This document shows positions 23,857 to 32,942 of a DNA stretch of 64,000 nucleotides, piece by piece; positions within the stretch are counted from its first letter, which is position 1, and each line of letters starts with the position of its first letter. The translations under genes were made by a program, and so were the position numbers. The stretch covers positions 1 through 64,000 of the forward strand of contig NZ_NWSX01000022.1 in NCBI RefSeq assembly GCF_002531825.1. The letters run 5' to 3'. A model generated the notes under the pieces. It was given only the letters and a program-made list of their open reading frames with translations. It did no database searches and had not been told where the DNA came from. Source of the DNA: Rhizobium sp. J15. GTDB lineage: Bacteria > Pseudomonadota > Alphaproteobacteria > Rhizobiales > Rhizobiaceae.

Positions 23857-26330
23857 TTTTTGAAATCCGTCTGCTTAGAGATGGGATCGGTGGCGTCGAG
23901 CGTGACCTTGTTGATCAGCTGGCTGGCGTCGAACCACGGGACGAATATCACGCCATGCGGCATCCGGTTGCGCCCGCGAATTTCCACGCGGCTGATGATT
24001 TCGCCGCGCCGCGACTGGATGCGCACCTCGGCCCCCTGATTGATGCCCATTTTCCGGGCGTCGTCGCCGTTCATGAAACAGCGCGCACCGGGAAACGCCC
24101 TGTAAAGCTCGGGAACGCGCATCGTCATCGAGCCCGAATGCCAATGTTCGAGGACGCGGCCCGTCACCAGCCAGAAATTGAACTCGTCATCGGGCGACTC
24201 GGCGGGCGGCTCATAGGGCACCGCCAGGATGACCGCCCGGCCGTCCTTCTGCCCGTAGAACTTCAGCCCCTCGCCCGGCTTGACATAGGGGTCGTAGCCT
24301 TCGCGGTATCGCCACCGCGTCTCCTTGCCGTCGACGACGGGCCAGCGCAGGCCGCGCACCTGATGATACGTGTCATAGGGCGCGAGATCATGCCCGTGCC
24401 CGCGGCCGAAATGGGCATATTCCTCGAACAGCCCCTTCTGGATGTAGAAGCCGAAGGCTTTGGCCTCGCGATTCTCGTAGTCGGGCGAGACCTCCGACAG
24501 CGGGAATTCGTCCACCGTCCCGTTCTGGAAGAGCACCTGGTAGAGCGTCTTTCCCCTGTAGTCCGGGTTCTTTTCGAGAATATCGGCGGGCCAGACCTCG
24601 TCGGTGGTGAAGCGCTTGGAGAATTCCACCATCTGCCAGAGGTCCGAGCGGGCTTCGCCCGGCGCGTTGACCAGCTGATGCCAGACATGCGTGCGCCGTT
24701 CGGCATTGCCGTAAGCGCCCTCCTTCTCTACCCACATGGCCGCCGGCAATATCAGATCGGCGCTCATGGCGGTGACTGTCGGATAGGCGTCCGAGACGAC
24801 GATGAAATTGTCCGGATTGCGGTATCCCTTATAGGTTTCGTTGCTGGTGTTGGGGGCGGCCTGGACGTTGTTGTTGACCTGCACCCAGTAGAAGTTCAGC
24901 TTGCCGTCATGCAGCATGCGGTCCTGCTCGACGGCGTGATAACCGGGCTTGTCCGGCAGCAGCCCGTCCGGCAGCTTCCATATTTCCTCGGCATGCTTGC
25001 GATGCTCCGGGTTGGTGACGACCATGTCGGCCGGCAGACGATGGGCGAAGGTGCCGACCTCGCGGGCCGTGCCGCAGGCCGACGGCTGCCCCGTCAGCGA
25101 AAACGGGCTGTTGCCCGGCTCGGAAATCTTGCCCGTAAGCAGATGCAGGTTATAGACCATCTGGTTGGCCCACACGCCGCGTACATGCTGGTTGAAGCCC
25201 ATGGTCCAGAGCGACATGACCTTGGTCTTGGGATCGGCATAGAGTTCCGCGAGCTGTTCCAGGAAGGCGCTGTCGACGCCCGAAAGCTCGACCGTCTTTT
25301 CGAGCGTGTATTCGGAGACCATCGCCTTGAAGGCCTCGAAGTCGATCGGCTCCATCTTGGCGGCGTCGGCGACACCCTTGGCCTTCAATTCGAGCGGATT
25401 GTCGGGACGCAGGCCGTAGCCGATATCGGTCGTGCCCTTCATGAACTTCGTATGCTTGTCGACGAAATCCTGGTTGACGCGGCCGGTCTGGATGATGTGG
25501 TTGGCAATATAGTTGAGGATCGCAAGGTCCGAACCGGGCTTGAAGATCAGCGGTATGTCGGCAAGGTCCATGCTGCGATGCGTGAAGGTGGAAAGCACCG
25601 CGACCTTCACATGCTCGTGCCCGAGCCTCCTGTCGGCCACCCGCGTCCAGAGGATCGGATGCATCTCGGCCATGTTCGAACCCCAGAGCACGAAAGCGTC
25701 CGCGTTTTCGAAATCGTCGTAGCATCCCATCGGCTCGTCCATGCCGAAGGTGCGCATGAAGGCGACCGCCGCCGAAGCCATGCAGTGGCGCGCATTGGGA
25801 TCGAGGTTGTTGGAGCGGAAGCCCGCCCGCATCAGCTTTGTCGCGGCGTATCCTTCGAAGATGGTCCACTGGCCGGAGCCGAACATGCCGAGCGCCGTCG
25901 GCCCCTTTTCCTTCAGCACACGCTTGGCCTGCGCCGCCATCACGTCGAAGGCTTCTTCCCAGGTGACGGGCTCGAACTCGCCGTCCTTGGCGTAGACGCC
26001 ATCGCGCTTGCGCAGCAGCGGGCTCGTCAGCCTGTCCTTGCCGTACATGATCTTGGAGAGGAAGTAGCCCTTGACGCAGTTGAGGCCGCGGTTGACCTCC
26101 GCTTCCATGTCGCCATGGGTCGCGACGACCTGGTTTTCCTTCACACCCACCATGACGCCGCAGCCGGTGCCGCAGAAACGGCAAGGCGCCTTGGACCATT
26201 TTATCTCAAGGGCAGCCACCCCGCCGGGTACGGACTGTGCCGAAGCGGGTGCGGCGATGCCGGCGGTCGCCGCCGCGATCGCCGCCGCCTGCGCCTTCAG
26301 GAGATCACGCCGCGTGAGTTCGGTCGCCAT
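23826..26330 (-). CDS. napA: NapA, periplasmic nitrate reductase catalytic subunit
   Basis: 834 residues. A twin-arginine signal (LTRRDLLKAQAAAIAAA) directs folded export. The 4Fe-4S site is Cys50, Cys53, Cys57 and Cys85 (CRFCGTGCG, NCVKGYF). The Mo-bis-MGD ligand Cys is in ARHCMASAAV. NapA reduces nitrate to nitrite in the periplasm, dissipating excess reductant or starting denitrification. Length is normal. The start overlaps the napD end by 26 bases. No nitrite reductase genes lie in the window. Confidence 0.97.
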   Translation of the reverse strand: MATELTRRDLLKAQAAAIAAATAGIAAPASAQSVPGGVAALEIKWSKAPCRFCGTGCGVMVGVKENQVVATHGDMEAEVNRGLNCVKGYFLSKIMYGKDRLTSPLLRKRDGVYAKDGEFEPVTWEEAFDVMAAQAKRVLKEKGPTALGMFGSGQWTIFEGYAATKLMRAGFRSNNLDPNARHCMASAAVAFMRTFGMDEPMGCYDDFENADAFVLWGSNMAEMHPILWTRVADRRLGHEHVKVAVLSTFTHRSMDLADIPLIFKPGSDLAILNYIANHIIQTGRVNQDFVDKHTKFMKGTTDIGYGLRPDNPLELKAKGVADAAKMEPIDFEAFKAMVSEYTLEKTVELSGVDSAFLEQLAELYADPKTKVMSLWTMGFNQHVRGVWANQMVYNLHLLTGKISEPGNSPFSLTGQPSACGTAREVGTFAHRLPADMVVTNPEHRKHAEEIWKLPDGLLPDKPGYHAVEQDRMLHDGKLNFYWVQVNNNVQAAPNTSNETYKGYRNPDNFIVVSDAYPTVTAMSADLILPAAMWVEKEGAYGNAERRTHVWHQLVNAPGEARSDLWQMVEFSKRFTTDEVWPADILEKNPDYRGKTLYQVLFQNGTVDEFPLSEVSPDYENREAKAFGFYIQKGLFEEYAHFGRGHGHDLAPYDTYHQVRGLRWPVVDGKETRWRYREGYDPYVKPGEGLKFYGQKDGRAVILAVPYEPPAESPDDEFNFWLVTGRVLEHWHSGSMTMRVPELYRAFPGARCFMNGDDARKMGINQGAEVRIQSRRGEIISRVEIRGRNRMPHGVIFVPWFDASQLINKVTLDATDPISKQTDFKKCAVKLLPVA

Positions 26331-26586
26331 CGATTGTCTCCTCCCTGTCCAACGCCTGTTCGAAAACCATATGGGCGGCCAGCACGCCGTCCATCCCCGA
26401 AATGCCGATGAGCGTCTCCCCGAGCACGCCGGAATTTGGCCCTTCGATCACGACGACGATCTTGCCCGGTCCCGTCGCATGAACCTCGACCCCTTCGATC
26501 AAAGCCAGCCGCGCCGCGACATCTTCGGTCAGTTCCGGGCGGGTGATGACGACGGCGCTGGAGACGTGATGCCGGCTATCAGACAT
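26305..26586 (-). CDS. napD: NapD, chaperone for NapA export
   Basis: 93 residues with a ferredoxin-like NapD fold: N-terminal HHVSSAVVIT, then a central GVEVHA and KIVVVIEG strand pair. NapD binds the NapA twin-arginine signal and delays export until the cofactor is loaded. It overlaps napF by eight bases and napA by 26. The gene order is standard for napEFDABC. Confidence 0.92.
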   Translation of the reverse strand: MSDSRHHVSSAVVITRPELTEDVAARLALIEGVEVHATGPGKIVVVIEGPNSGVLGETLIGISGMDGVLAAHMVFEQALDREETIDGDRTHAA

Positions 26587-27079
26587 GGGCAGCCTCCCGA
26601 TGGCGGGGTTTCATCGCAATCGCATCGGCCGGACAGACCGCGATGCAGGCGCCGCATCCCGTGCATGCCTGCGCATCGAGTTCCGGCACGAACGGTCCGC
26701 CGAGCCGCGGCCGAAACCGGATGGCGCCGGCAGGACAGCTGTCGCGGCAGGCCTGACAGTCGACATAGTTAAGGGCGAGGCACCCATCGCCGATTGCTGC
26801 AGAATGGGCAAAGCCCCCCGCAAGACCGGCCGGGAAAACGTTCTCGGGACATCGTTCCGCGCACTTGCCGCAAAAAGTGCATTCTCCGTGCCTGAAATTC
26901 ACGAGCGGAATGCCCGCACGGATCGAAATGATCTTCGTCGGACAGGCATCGACGCAAGCACCGCAGCCCGAACAGTTTTGAATGGATGTCTCAGTCGCCC
27001 CGGGAGGGAGGATCCTGTCCTGATCTTCCAATGAGCTGCCGGTCAAAAAACCGCGGCGGGTGCGAGCTGAGAGAACCAT
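26579..27079 (-). CDS. napF: NapF, cytoplasmic iron-sulfur protein
   Basis: 166 residues with three ferredoxin-type regions: CSGCGACVDACP, CTFCGKCAERCP, a partly altered CQACRDSCP, and CTGCGACIAVCP. An N-terminal RRGFLTG stretch resembles a twin-arginine motif but is not followed by a hydrophobic region. NapF interacts with NapA in the cytoplasm and may help cluster assembly or energy conservation. It starts nine bases after napE. Confidence 0.93.
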   Translation of the reverse strand: MVLSARTRRGFLTGSSLEDQDRILPPGATETSIQNCSGCGACVDACPTKIISIRAGIPLVNFRHGECTFCGKCAERCPENVFPAGLAGGFAHSAAIGDGCLALNYVDCQACRDSCPAGAIRFRPRLGGPFVPELDAQACTGCGACIAVCPADAIAMKPRHREAAHV

Positions 27080-27088
27080 GGGCGATCC

Positions 27089-27298
27089 TCACTCTGCCGA
27101 ACCTGGAGGCGCGGGCCTGACATCGTGAGGTCCCGGCGGTCCATAGGCGATCTGGTACATCCAGACCAGGAAGCCGTAGCCGCCGACGACCCCGACAGCG
27201 ACCACCGGCCAAATCCCGAAGGCGAGCACGGCGAAAGTCAACAGCTCACGCCTGCGCTTCCGCCTGAACCCTTCACCGGAATCCGAGATTTGGGTCAC
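27089..27298 (-). CDS. napE: NapE, small membrane protein of the Nap operon
   Basis: 69 residues: a basic N-terminus (RRKRRRELLTF) followed by one membrane helix (about 20-45, FGIWPVVAVGVVGGYGFLVWM), as in NapE. Its role is uncertain, but it opens the nap operon in many alphaproteobacteria. The 221-base region upstream (27299-27519) shows no TTGA-N6-TCAA box, so control differs from the fix genes or lies in motifs I cannot recognise. Confidence 0.9.
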   Translation of the reverse strand: MTQISDSGEGFRRKRRRELLTFAVLAFGIWPVVAVGVVGGYGFLVWMYQIAYGPPGPHDVRPAPPGSAE

Positions 27299-27519
27299 AA
27301 CGTCCTCCCAGAGTTGCTAGGAAAAGTTGCCATAACCCTTCAGAGGTGTCCAGCTTGAACATCTGCCGCACGTCCCCCAAGCAGCAACATTCCTCCGATC
27401 GCGGCAGCTATCCGATCAGCATGGCTCGGTGCGCCCGAAAGCAGCGGCGCGAAAAAGCCTGGCCGATATCTCAAGATCGTCGGGATTATGTCGATGGCGA
27501 CCGGGAAGCGACCGCGCGG

Positions 27520-28053
27520 TCAATCGCAGACGATGCCGTAGACTTCGCGATATTGTTCCAACTGCTCTTTCGGGCCGGCCAGCAGCAGCGGGCAAGCGGT
27601 ATAGTTTCCCTTCACTTTTCCATTCTCGATATACATCCAGTCGAAGATATCCGATTTCTCGAACTCGACGCGATCTTCCTGCTTGATGTTGTGGAGATAT
27701 TCCGGCGTATCGCCGAGAAGAGCGGTGAAATGGTCACCCGATGCCTCGATCTGATAGACCCACATATATTCCACCTCCGCATCCGAAGCCATCTGCTCAG
27801 TGACCAGTGCCACGCCCTCGGCCTTGTCCGTGAAACCAAGCTTGATGTTGTAGTTCTCGGTTCCCGGCGGTGGATTTCGCAGTTTCTCGAGGAAGCCGTC
27901 CAATTCGCTTTTGGACTTCTCATGAGCTTTGGCCATGGCCGGATCGTCGGACTTGATCCACTGAATGTTGTCGTTGGCCAGAGCGAGGTCGATGGGAATG
28001 ACCAGGGTGAACAGTCCAAGAATTGAGAGAATTGAAATGACGCCGCGCAACAT
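27520..28053 (-). CDS. exported DUF2314 protein
   Basis: 177 residues with a signal peptide (about 1-26, cleaved near LALAND). The rest matches the pattern of DUF2314: DDPAMAKAHEKSKSELDGF near the start, NIKLGF, a central EYMWVYQI, then DIFDWMYIENGKVKGNYT close to the end. Function of the family is unknown; other DUF2314 proteins occur beside secretion or immunity genes, but nothing here shows that. It lies on the nap strand but is separated from napE by 221 bases. Confidence 0.75.
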   Translation of the reverse strand: MLRGVISILSILGLFTLVIPIDLALANDNIQWIKSDDPAMAKAHEKSKSELDGFLEKLRNPPPGTENYNIKLGFTDKAEGVALVTEQMASDAEVEYMWVYQIEASGDHFTALLGDTPEYLHNIKQEDRVEFEKSDIFDWMYIENGKVKGNYTACPLLLAGPKEQLEQYREVYGIVCD

Positions 28054-28190
28054 TCGATAGGCCTGAAATTGTTGTTACTATGCCGACGCAACATAGCGAC
28101 CTGAGGTTGATTTACAATATTCGGCTTGAAATTGGATGCGGTGCACGCGCGCGCGACTTGGTCGCTCATCCGAGCGCATGAAGTTGGCCG

Positions 28191-29087
28191 CTATGGAGCG
28201 GCGGCGCGATGGGCGCAATTGGCTGATGTCGACGTGTCGATGCGGTCGCTGGGAGGATTTGTCGTGGGCAGCCAGCGATCTGTCGAAAAATACGTCTTGG
28301 TCTTTACCTGCGGATCTGAAGCGGCCCTGAGACCGAGAGCAAAATTGAAGCTGTTTTCGCTGCCGGCGTCGCGCGTGAAGCTGAGATAGGTGCCGAATCG
28401 TTCGTATTCGACATCGCGCAGGCTTTGGATCGACACGAGCGTATCCTCGAAATCACGCCAGCACGCCTGCTTCACGATGATCTCGAAAATGCGCAGGGCA
28501 GCGGAGGCGAGACGCCCCTCGGCATCCGTCTTCGGCCCAACGATCTTGGCGCGGACTTCAAGAATATCGCCGACCTCATTCCCACGAACCCTGAGGAAGG
28601 TCGAACTGAGCGGCCGCACCTCGTCCCGTTCGTGGATGCGCTGAAAATAACACTCATAATTGCGGTTGCGCATCGATGCGGCTTTCCATTCGCTCACCTC
28701 GATGCCGGCCTCACGAAGGGCGCCGCAAAGGTTCTCGCCCGAAACCAGCCATCTCCGCAGAAACTGACTTGCCAGGTCGAGCCTCGGGAACTCGATCAGA
28801 TGCCGCGATATGGAAATCGACGGGAGAGCGGAAGGAGTTGCCGGATAGGAGCTGGCGGCTACGCCTGACGACCGGGCAGCCTTATCGAGAGCCAGATGTT
28901 CAAACTGCTTAACCGGGGCCTCGGAATGGTAGATCGCGCGGTAAAAAAAACCGATGCCCGCAAGAAGCAAAACGGCGATCAAAAGCGCTGCCCAAACGAG
29001 CCGGCGGCGGCCGCCCAGCAGCGGGAATTTCCAGTTCCAAGGTGAATTGCCGCGCGGCGGGCCGACTGCTGACAGCATTTTAACCAC
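28191..29087 (-). CDS. membrane-anchored hypothetical protein
   Basis: About 298 residues from a GTG at 29087 that has GAGG seven bases upstream; a TTG at 29102 is less likely. One membrane helix (about 30-50, LVWAALLIAVLLLAGIGFFY) anchors a large periplasmic domain containing several Cys (ENLCGAL, NYECYF, KQACW) that could form disulfides. I do not recognise the family; similar proteins appear restricted to rhizobia. It is divergent from the glucan genes, separated by 369 bases, so a regulatory or functional link is possible but unproven. Confidence 0.65.
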   Translation of the reverse strand: MVKMLSAVGPPRGNSPWNWKFPLLGGRRRLVWAALLIAVLLLAGIGFFYRAIYHSEAPVKQFEHLALDKAARSSGVAASSYPATPSALPSISISRHLIEFPRLDLASQFLRRWLVSGENLCGALREAGIEVSEWKAASMRNRNYECYFQRIHERDEVRPLSSTFLRVRGNEVGDILEVRAKIVGPKTDAEGRLASAALRIFEIIVKQACWRDFEDTLVSIQSLRDVEYERFGTYLSFTRDAGSENSFNFALGLRAASDPQVKTKTYFSTDRWLPTTNPPSDRIDTSTSANCAHRAAAP

Positions 29088-29456
29088 GGCGTCACCTCGC
29101 AAGCCTTGCGACCGGCGGCATCGGCTGGCGCGCGGCCAATCAGCCTATGCGGCACGTTCCCCTGAGGCGAGCAACGATGTGAAGCGGTACGGCCGACTCG
29201 CCTTCGACACTACGAGTGTCATGTCGACTATATCAGGCGTCAAGCAGATGCCCAACGGCGCCAGGGGCAAACCCGCGCTGAGCAAATCCTTCCTTCTTTG
29301 CGACGATCTCGCCCCGTTGGCTCCACTCCGAGCCGCTCAACTCCGGTCTTTCGTTCTGCATTCCTCATTTTGCGACCATCACTTGTCGACTGGCTTTCAG
29401 TGCGCTACGTTATGCAAGATATAGTTGCATCCATTCTGCCGGATCGATAGGGGCAG
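29088..29456. other. divergent intergenic region before the glucan genes
   Basis: 369 bases with no supported gene. The stretch 29,400-29,440 is A+T-richer and contains TACGTTATGCAAGATATAGT, a plausible promoter or operator area for bgsB. I could not assign a -10/-35 pair with confidence. Confidence 0.4.
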
Positions 29457-30722
29457 ATGGCTGCTGACGCGATACCTTCGGATGTCCACATGATCTGGAA
29501 TCATCGCATCACACGCATCGTTGTCGGCCTGCTGCTGCTGGCACTGGTGACTGTCGTCTCATTGCCGGCGATTACCGGCTTTACGAGCCTTGATGGCACG
29601 GTCAATGCGCGGTTCGCGATCGTCAATGCTCCAATCGACGGCACGATTGCGGAAGAGCCCCTCAAGGTCGGCAGCCCGGTCAAAGGGGGAGAACCCCTCG
29701 CGGAAATCAAAAATACGCGCGTCAATCGCGCAATCCTCGCTTCGCTCGAGGCAGATCGCAACACGGCGCTCGACCGCGTCGCGGCACTGAAGAAGGAACG
29801 GGAGGAGCTCTCGGCGCTTCGCGACGAATTGTCTACCCGGTTGGAAGTCTACAGGCAGACCACCATTGCCAATCTCGAACGCGAAGTCGAAATCCTGCGG
29901 AAGAAGGTCGAGGTGTCGCAGGCTCAGGATCTGGTCGCCCAGGTCGACCTGAACCGCCGGATGGCGCTCGAGTCGAAAGGCATCCTGACGCAGAAGCTGG
30001 TCGAGGCCGCGCGAGCCGCCGGAGCTGCGACCGGCGGCGAGGTCGAAATCAGCAATCTGACCGTCGATCAATTGCAGCAAAGGCTCAATGCGGTCCGCCA
30101 GGGCATCTTTGTCTTCGGCGACGGACAGAACGACGTGCCTTACTCGCGACAGCGCGAGGACGAAGTCGTCGTTCGCATCAACGACCTGAACTCGCGCATA
30201 GCGGAAAATGAGACACGGGCCACCGAAGTCCAAAAGCAGCTGGCAGAAGAGAGAAACCGCGTCAGCAGCTTGGAATCCGCAACCGCAATAGCGCCGTTCG
30301 ACGGCGTTGTCTGGAGCAGGAGTATCGTCGACGGTTCCAACGTCGTGCTGAACAACGAGCTGGTGCGCCTGCTCGACTGCCGGGAGCTGTTCGTGGATAT
30401 CCTCGTTCCCGAGGTCAATTATGACGAGATCTATCCAGGGCTTGTTGCGCAGGTGCGCTTGTTCGGCCGCAGCGATGTCTTCAAGGGTACGGTCATTTCC
30501 GTCAGAGGCAGTTCGGCTTCCGTCGAGACCGATTCCTTTGCTGCCAGTTTGCCGCCGTCGACACAGCGCAACGCCCGCATCCGGGTTCGCCTCGATCCGT
30601 CCTTCATGAACGACGACTTCGCAAATTTCTGCCAGGTGGGGCGCTCAGTGCAGGTGCGGTTTTCCAAGCACGGCGTCGGCGCAATCAAGTGGGTCAAAAG
30701 TCTGTGGTTCAGTATCTTGTAG
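29457..30722 (+). CDS. bgsB: BgsB-like membrane fusion protein
   Basis: 421 residues: one N-terminal membrane helix (about 20-40), a beta-barrel/lipoyl half-motif (IDGTIAEEPLKVGSPVKGGE), a long coiled coil (about 95-260), and the closing half (IAPFDGVVWSRSIVDGSNV). This is the HlyD-type adaptor architecture. Beside a processive glucan synthase it matches BgsB of the Sinorhizobium mixed-linkage beta-glucan system, where it is needed for export across the envelope. AGGGG lies just before the ATG at 29457. It overlaps the synthase gene by 34 bases. Confidence 0.82.
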   Translation: MAADAIPSDVHMIWNHRITRIVVGLLLLALVTVVSLPAITGFTSLDGTVNARFAIVNAPIDGTIAEEPLKVGSPVKGGEPLAEIKNTRVNRAILASLEADRNTALDRVAALKKEREELSALRDELSTRLEVYRQTTIANLEREVEILRKKVEVSQAQDLVAQVDLNRRMALESKGILTQKLVEAARAAGAATGGEVEISNLTVDQLQQRLNAVRQGIFVFGDGQNDVPYSRQREDEVVVRINDLNSRIAENETRATEVQKQLAEERNRVSSLESATAIAPFDGVVWSRSIVDGSNVVLNNELVRLLDCRELFVDILVPEVNYDEIYPGLVAQVRLFGRSDVFKGTVISVRGSSASVETDSFAASLPPSTQRNARIRVRLDPSFMNDDFANFCQVGRSVQVRFSKHGVGAIKWVKSLWFSIL

Positions 30723-32698
30723 CGCTGGTTCCGACCCTTGCCGTTCTGGCCTTCTTCTTCCTGGGGCCGTTCAATTGGTCGCGCCATCACACCTGGACAC
30801 GGGCGGTGACCTGCGCGTTCGTCGCGGCGGTCGCACTGCGATACATGTTCTGGCGTTTGACAGAGACGGTGCTTCCCTATCCCAACGACGGTCCGAGTTT
30901 CTATTGGGTCTGGACCCTCTTTATCGTCGAGGTTCTGGCCTGCGTCGAAGTCATCCTTTTTCTGGTCTTGATGAGCCGCTACGTCGACCGGAGCGCCGAA
31001 GCCGACAGGCTGGCTCGCGTTTTCTTCGCGCGAGAGCAGCGTGAACTGCCGACCGTCGATGTTTTCATTCCCACCTATAACGAGCCGCTCGACGTGCTCG
31101 AGCGAACCATCATCGGCGCCCTGTCGCTGGATTATCCAGCCGACAAATTGAATGTGTATGTGCTTGACGATCAGCGCCGCGATTGGCTGAAGGCCTATTG
31201 CGAGGAAAAGAACGCCATCCACGTCACGCGCGGCGACAACAGCCATGCCAAAGCCGGCAATATGAACAACGGGCTGAAGGTGAGCTCGGGCGAGTTTATC
31301 GCGATCTTCGACGCCGATTTTGTTCCCTATCGGCATTTCCTTCGCCGGACGCTGCCCTTCTTCATCGATGAAAGCATCGGTATCGTCCAGACACCGCAAC
31401 ATTTCTTCAATGTCGATCCGGTGCAATCGAACCTGGGCCTGGAGAATATCTGGCCGGACGAGCAGCGCCTGTTCTTCGACGAGATCGCGCCCAGTCGCGA
31501 TGCCTGGGACGTCAGTTTCTGCTGCGGGTCATGCTCGATTGCCCGCCGCGAGGCCATCGACGCAATCGGCGGGTTTCCGACGGAGTCGATCACGGAAGAC
31601 CTGCTGACGACCCTTTCGATGCTCAACAAAGGCTACAAGACGCGCTACCTGAACGAGCGGCTGTCGATGGGACTGGCCGCCGAAAACCTGACCGGTTATT
31701 TCGTGCAGCGCGAACGGTGGTGTCAGGGGGGTATTCAGACCCTTTACCTCTATAATGGCCCGCTTCGCGGCCCGGGATTGACGCTCTTTCAACGGATCAT
31801 GTTCCTGCCGGCATCCTGGCTGGTGCAGTATCTGGTCCGCTTCACGATATTGCTCGTCCCCATCGTCTATCTCTGGCTCGGCCTGCTCCCGCTCTATTTC
31901 ACCGATATCGCCGATTATGTCTCTCATCAGGTGCCGCTGCTGGCGGCGTATTTTCTGCTGATGCTGTGGATCACGCCGACGCGCTATCTGCCTGTGATAT
32001 CAAGCGCCGTCGGGACCTTTGCGACATTCCGCATGTTGCCGACCGTGGTCTCCAGCCTGGTGAAACCGTTTGGCAAGCCGTTCAGGGTGACGCCGAAGGG
32101 CAGCGGCAACGAGGCGAACCAGTTCGACCGCTACAGCTTCGCCTGGATCGCAAGCATGATCACGGTCACCGTCGTTGGTCTGCTGGTCAACGTCGTGCCG
32201 GAAACGTCGAATGTACAAGGCCAATTTTCGCCGGTCGCGGCCTGGTGGTCGGGTATCAATATCGTCGTCCTGCTGATTGCGTCCCTCATCTGCTTTGAGA
32301 AACCCCGGCGCCTGTTTCATGCGTTCAAGCTGGATGAACCGGCTGTCGTAGACGATGTCTCCGGCCAAATCGTCAGTCTGGCGCTGGACAAGGCGGTCGT
32401 TGCAGTCCCCAGCATGGCCCGGTTTCAGTCCAAATCGGTCATGTTGAAACTCCCCGGCTTCGCCCCGTTCAAAGCCGAGCTCGGACAGGTCACTCAACGG
32501 AGAAGGAGCATAAGCCGCGGCGCCGACAAGCAAGCCTATTATCTGCATCTCTATTTCGAACTCAGCGGCTCTGCTCGCGACAGCATGATTGTAAAGCTCT
32601 ACACCGGTCAATATTCGCGGGATATTCGCGACATCGACAAGGTTGCCGTCTCTCTCAATCTGCTGTTGCGGTCATTCGGGCGAACGCGCACCTTTTAG
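30689..32698 (+). CDS. bgsA: BgsA-like beta-glucan synthase, GT2 family
   Basis: 669 residues. Membrane helices flank a family 2 glycosyltransferase domain with all processive-synthase motifs: Asp160/161 (VLDDQRRD), DAD 208-210, TED 302-304 and QRERW 340-344. The C-terminal tail (about 545-669) occupies the position of a PilZ domain but lacks the usual RxxxR, as reported for BgsA, which still responds to c-di-GMP. Alternatives are cellulose synthase or curdlan synthase; the missing BcsB/BcsZ and the BgsB-like partner favour mixed-linkage glucan. The start used is a GTG at 30689 without a strong ribosome binding site; a GTG five codons on is possible. Confidence 0.82.
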   Translation: MGQKSVVQYLVALVPTLAVLAFFFLGPFNWSRHHTWTRAVTCAFVAAVALRYMFWRLTETVLPYPNDGPSFYWVWTLFIVEVLACVEVILFLVLMSRYVDRSAEADRLARVFFAREQRELPTVDVFIPTYNEPLDVLERTIIGALSLDYPADKLNVYVLDDQRRDWLKAYCEEKNAIHVTRGDNSHAKAGNMNNGLKVSSGEFIAIFDADFVPYRHFLRRTLPFFIDESIGIVQTPQHFFNVDPVQSNLGLENIWPDEQRLFFDEIAPSRDAWDVSFCCGSCSIARREAIDAIGGFPTESITEDLLTTLSMLNKGYKTRYLNERLSMGLAAENLTGYFVQRERWCQGGIQTLYLYNGPLRGPGLTLFQRIMFLPASWLVQYLVRFTILLVPIVYLWLGLLPLYFTDIADYVSHQVPLLAAYFLLMLWITPTRYLPVISSAVGTFATFRMLPTVVSSLVKPFGKPFRVTPKGSGNEANQFDRYSFAWIASMITVTVVGLLVNVVPETSNVQGQFSPVAAWWSGINIVVLLIASLICFEKPRRLFHAFKLDEPAVVDDVSGQIVSLALDKAVVAVPSMARFQSKSVMLKLPGFAPFKAELGQVTQRRRSISRGADKQAYYLHLYFELSGSARDSMIVKLYTGQYSRDIRDIDKVAVSLNLLLRSFGRTRTF

Positions 32699-32942
32699 CC
32701 CGGCGCGTAACAACGTGGGGACGAAGCCGAAACTTCAGTACATCCATACATATACACGACAACGTCATCGCAATCTGGAAAACCACTATCTCCTCGGTCG
32801 AGTGCCATTGACCACGACACGTTGTGCGATCATTATTCAGAATTATCTAAATTAGATGCCATCTTTGGATCAGATCGGAACCAAGCAGGCGCAGATGGAT
32901 TGGCAGGTATCTCACAGGGACTCTTTGGAAGGAGAGGAAAGG

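Noticed and set aside
23955..26411. An 818-codon open frame opposite napA
   Set aside because: It mirrors napA, begins without a ribosome binding site, and has an unnaturally His/Arg/Asp-rich composition typical of antisense frames.
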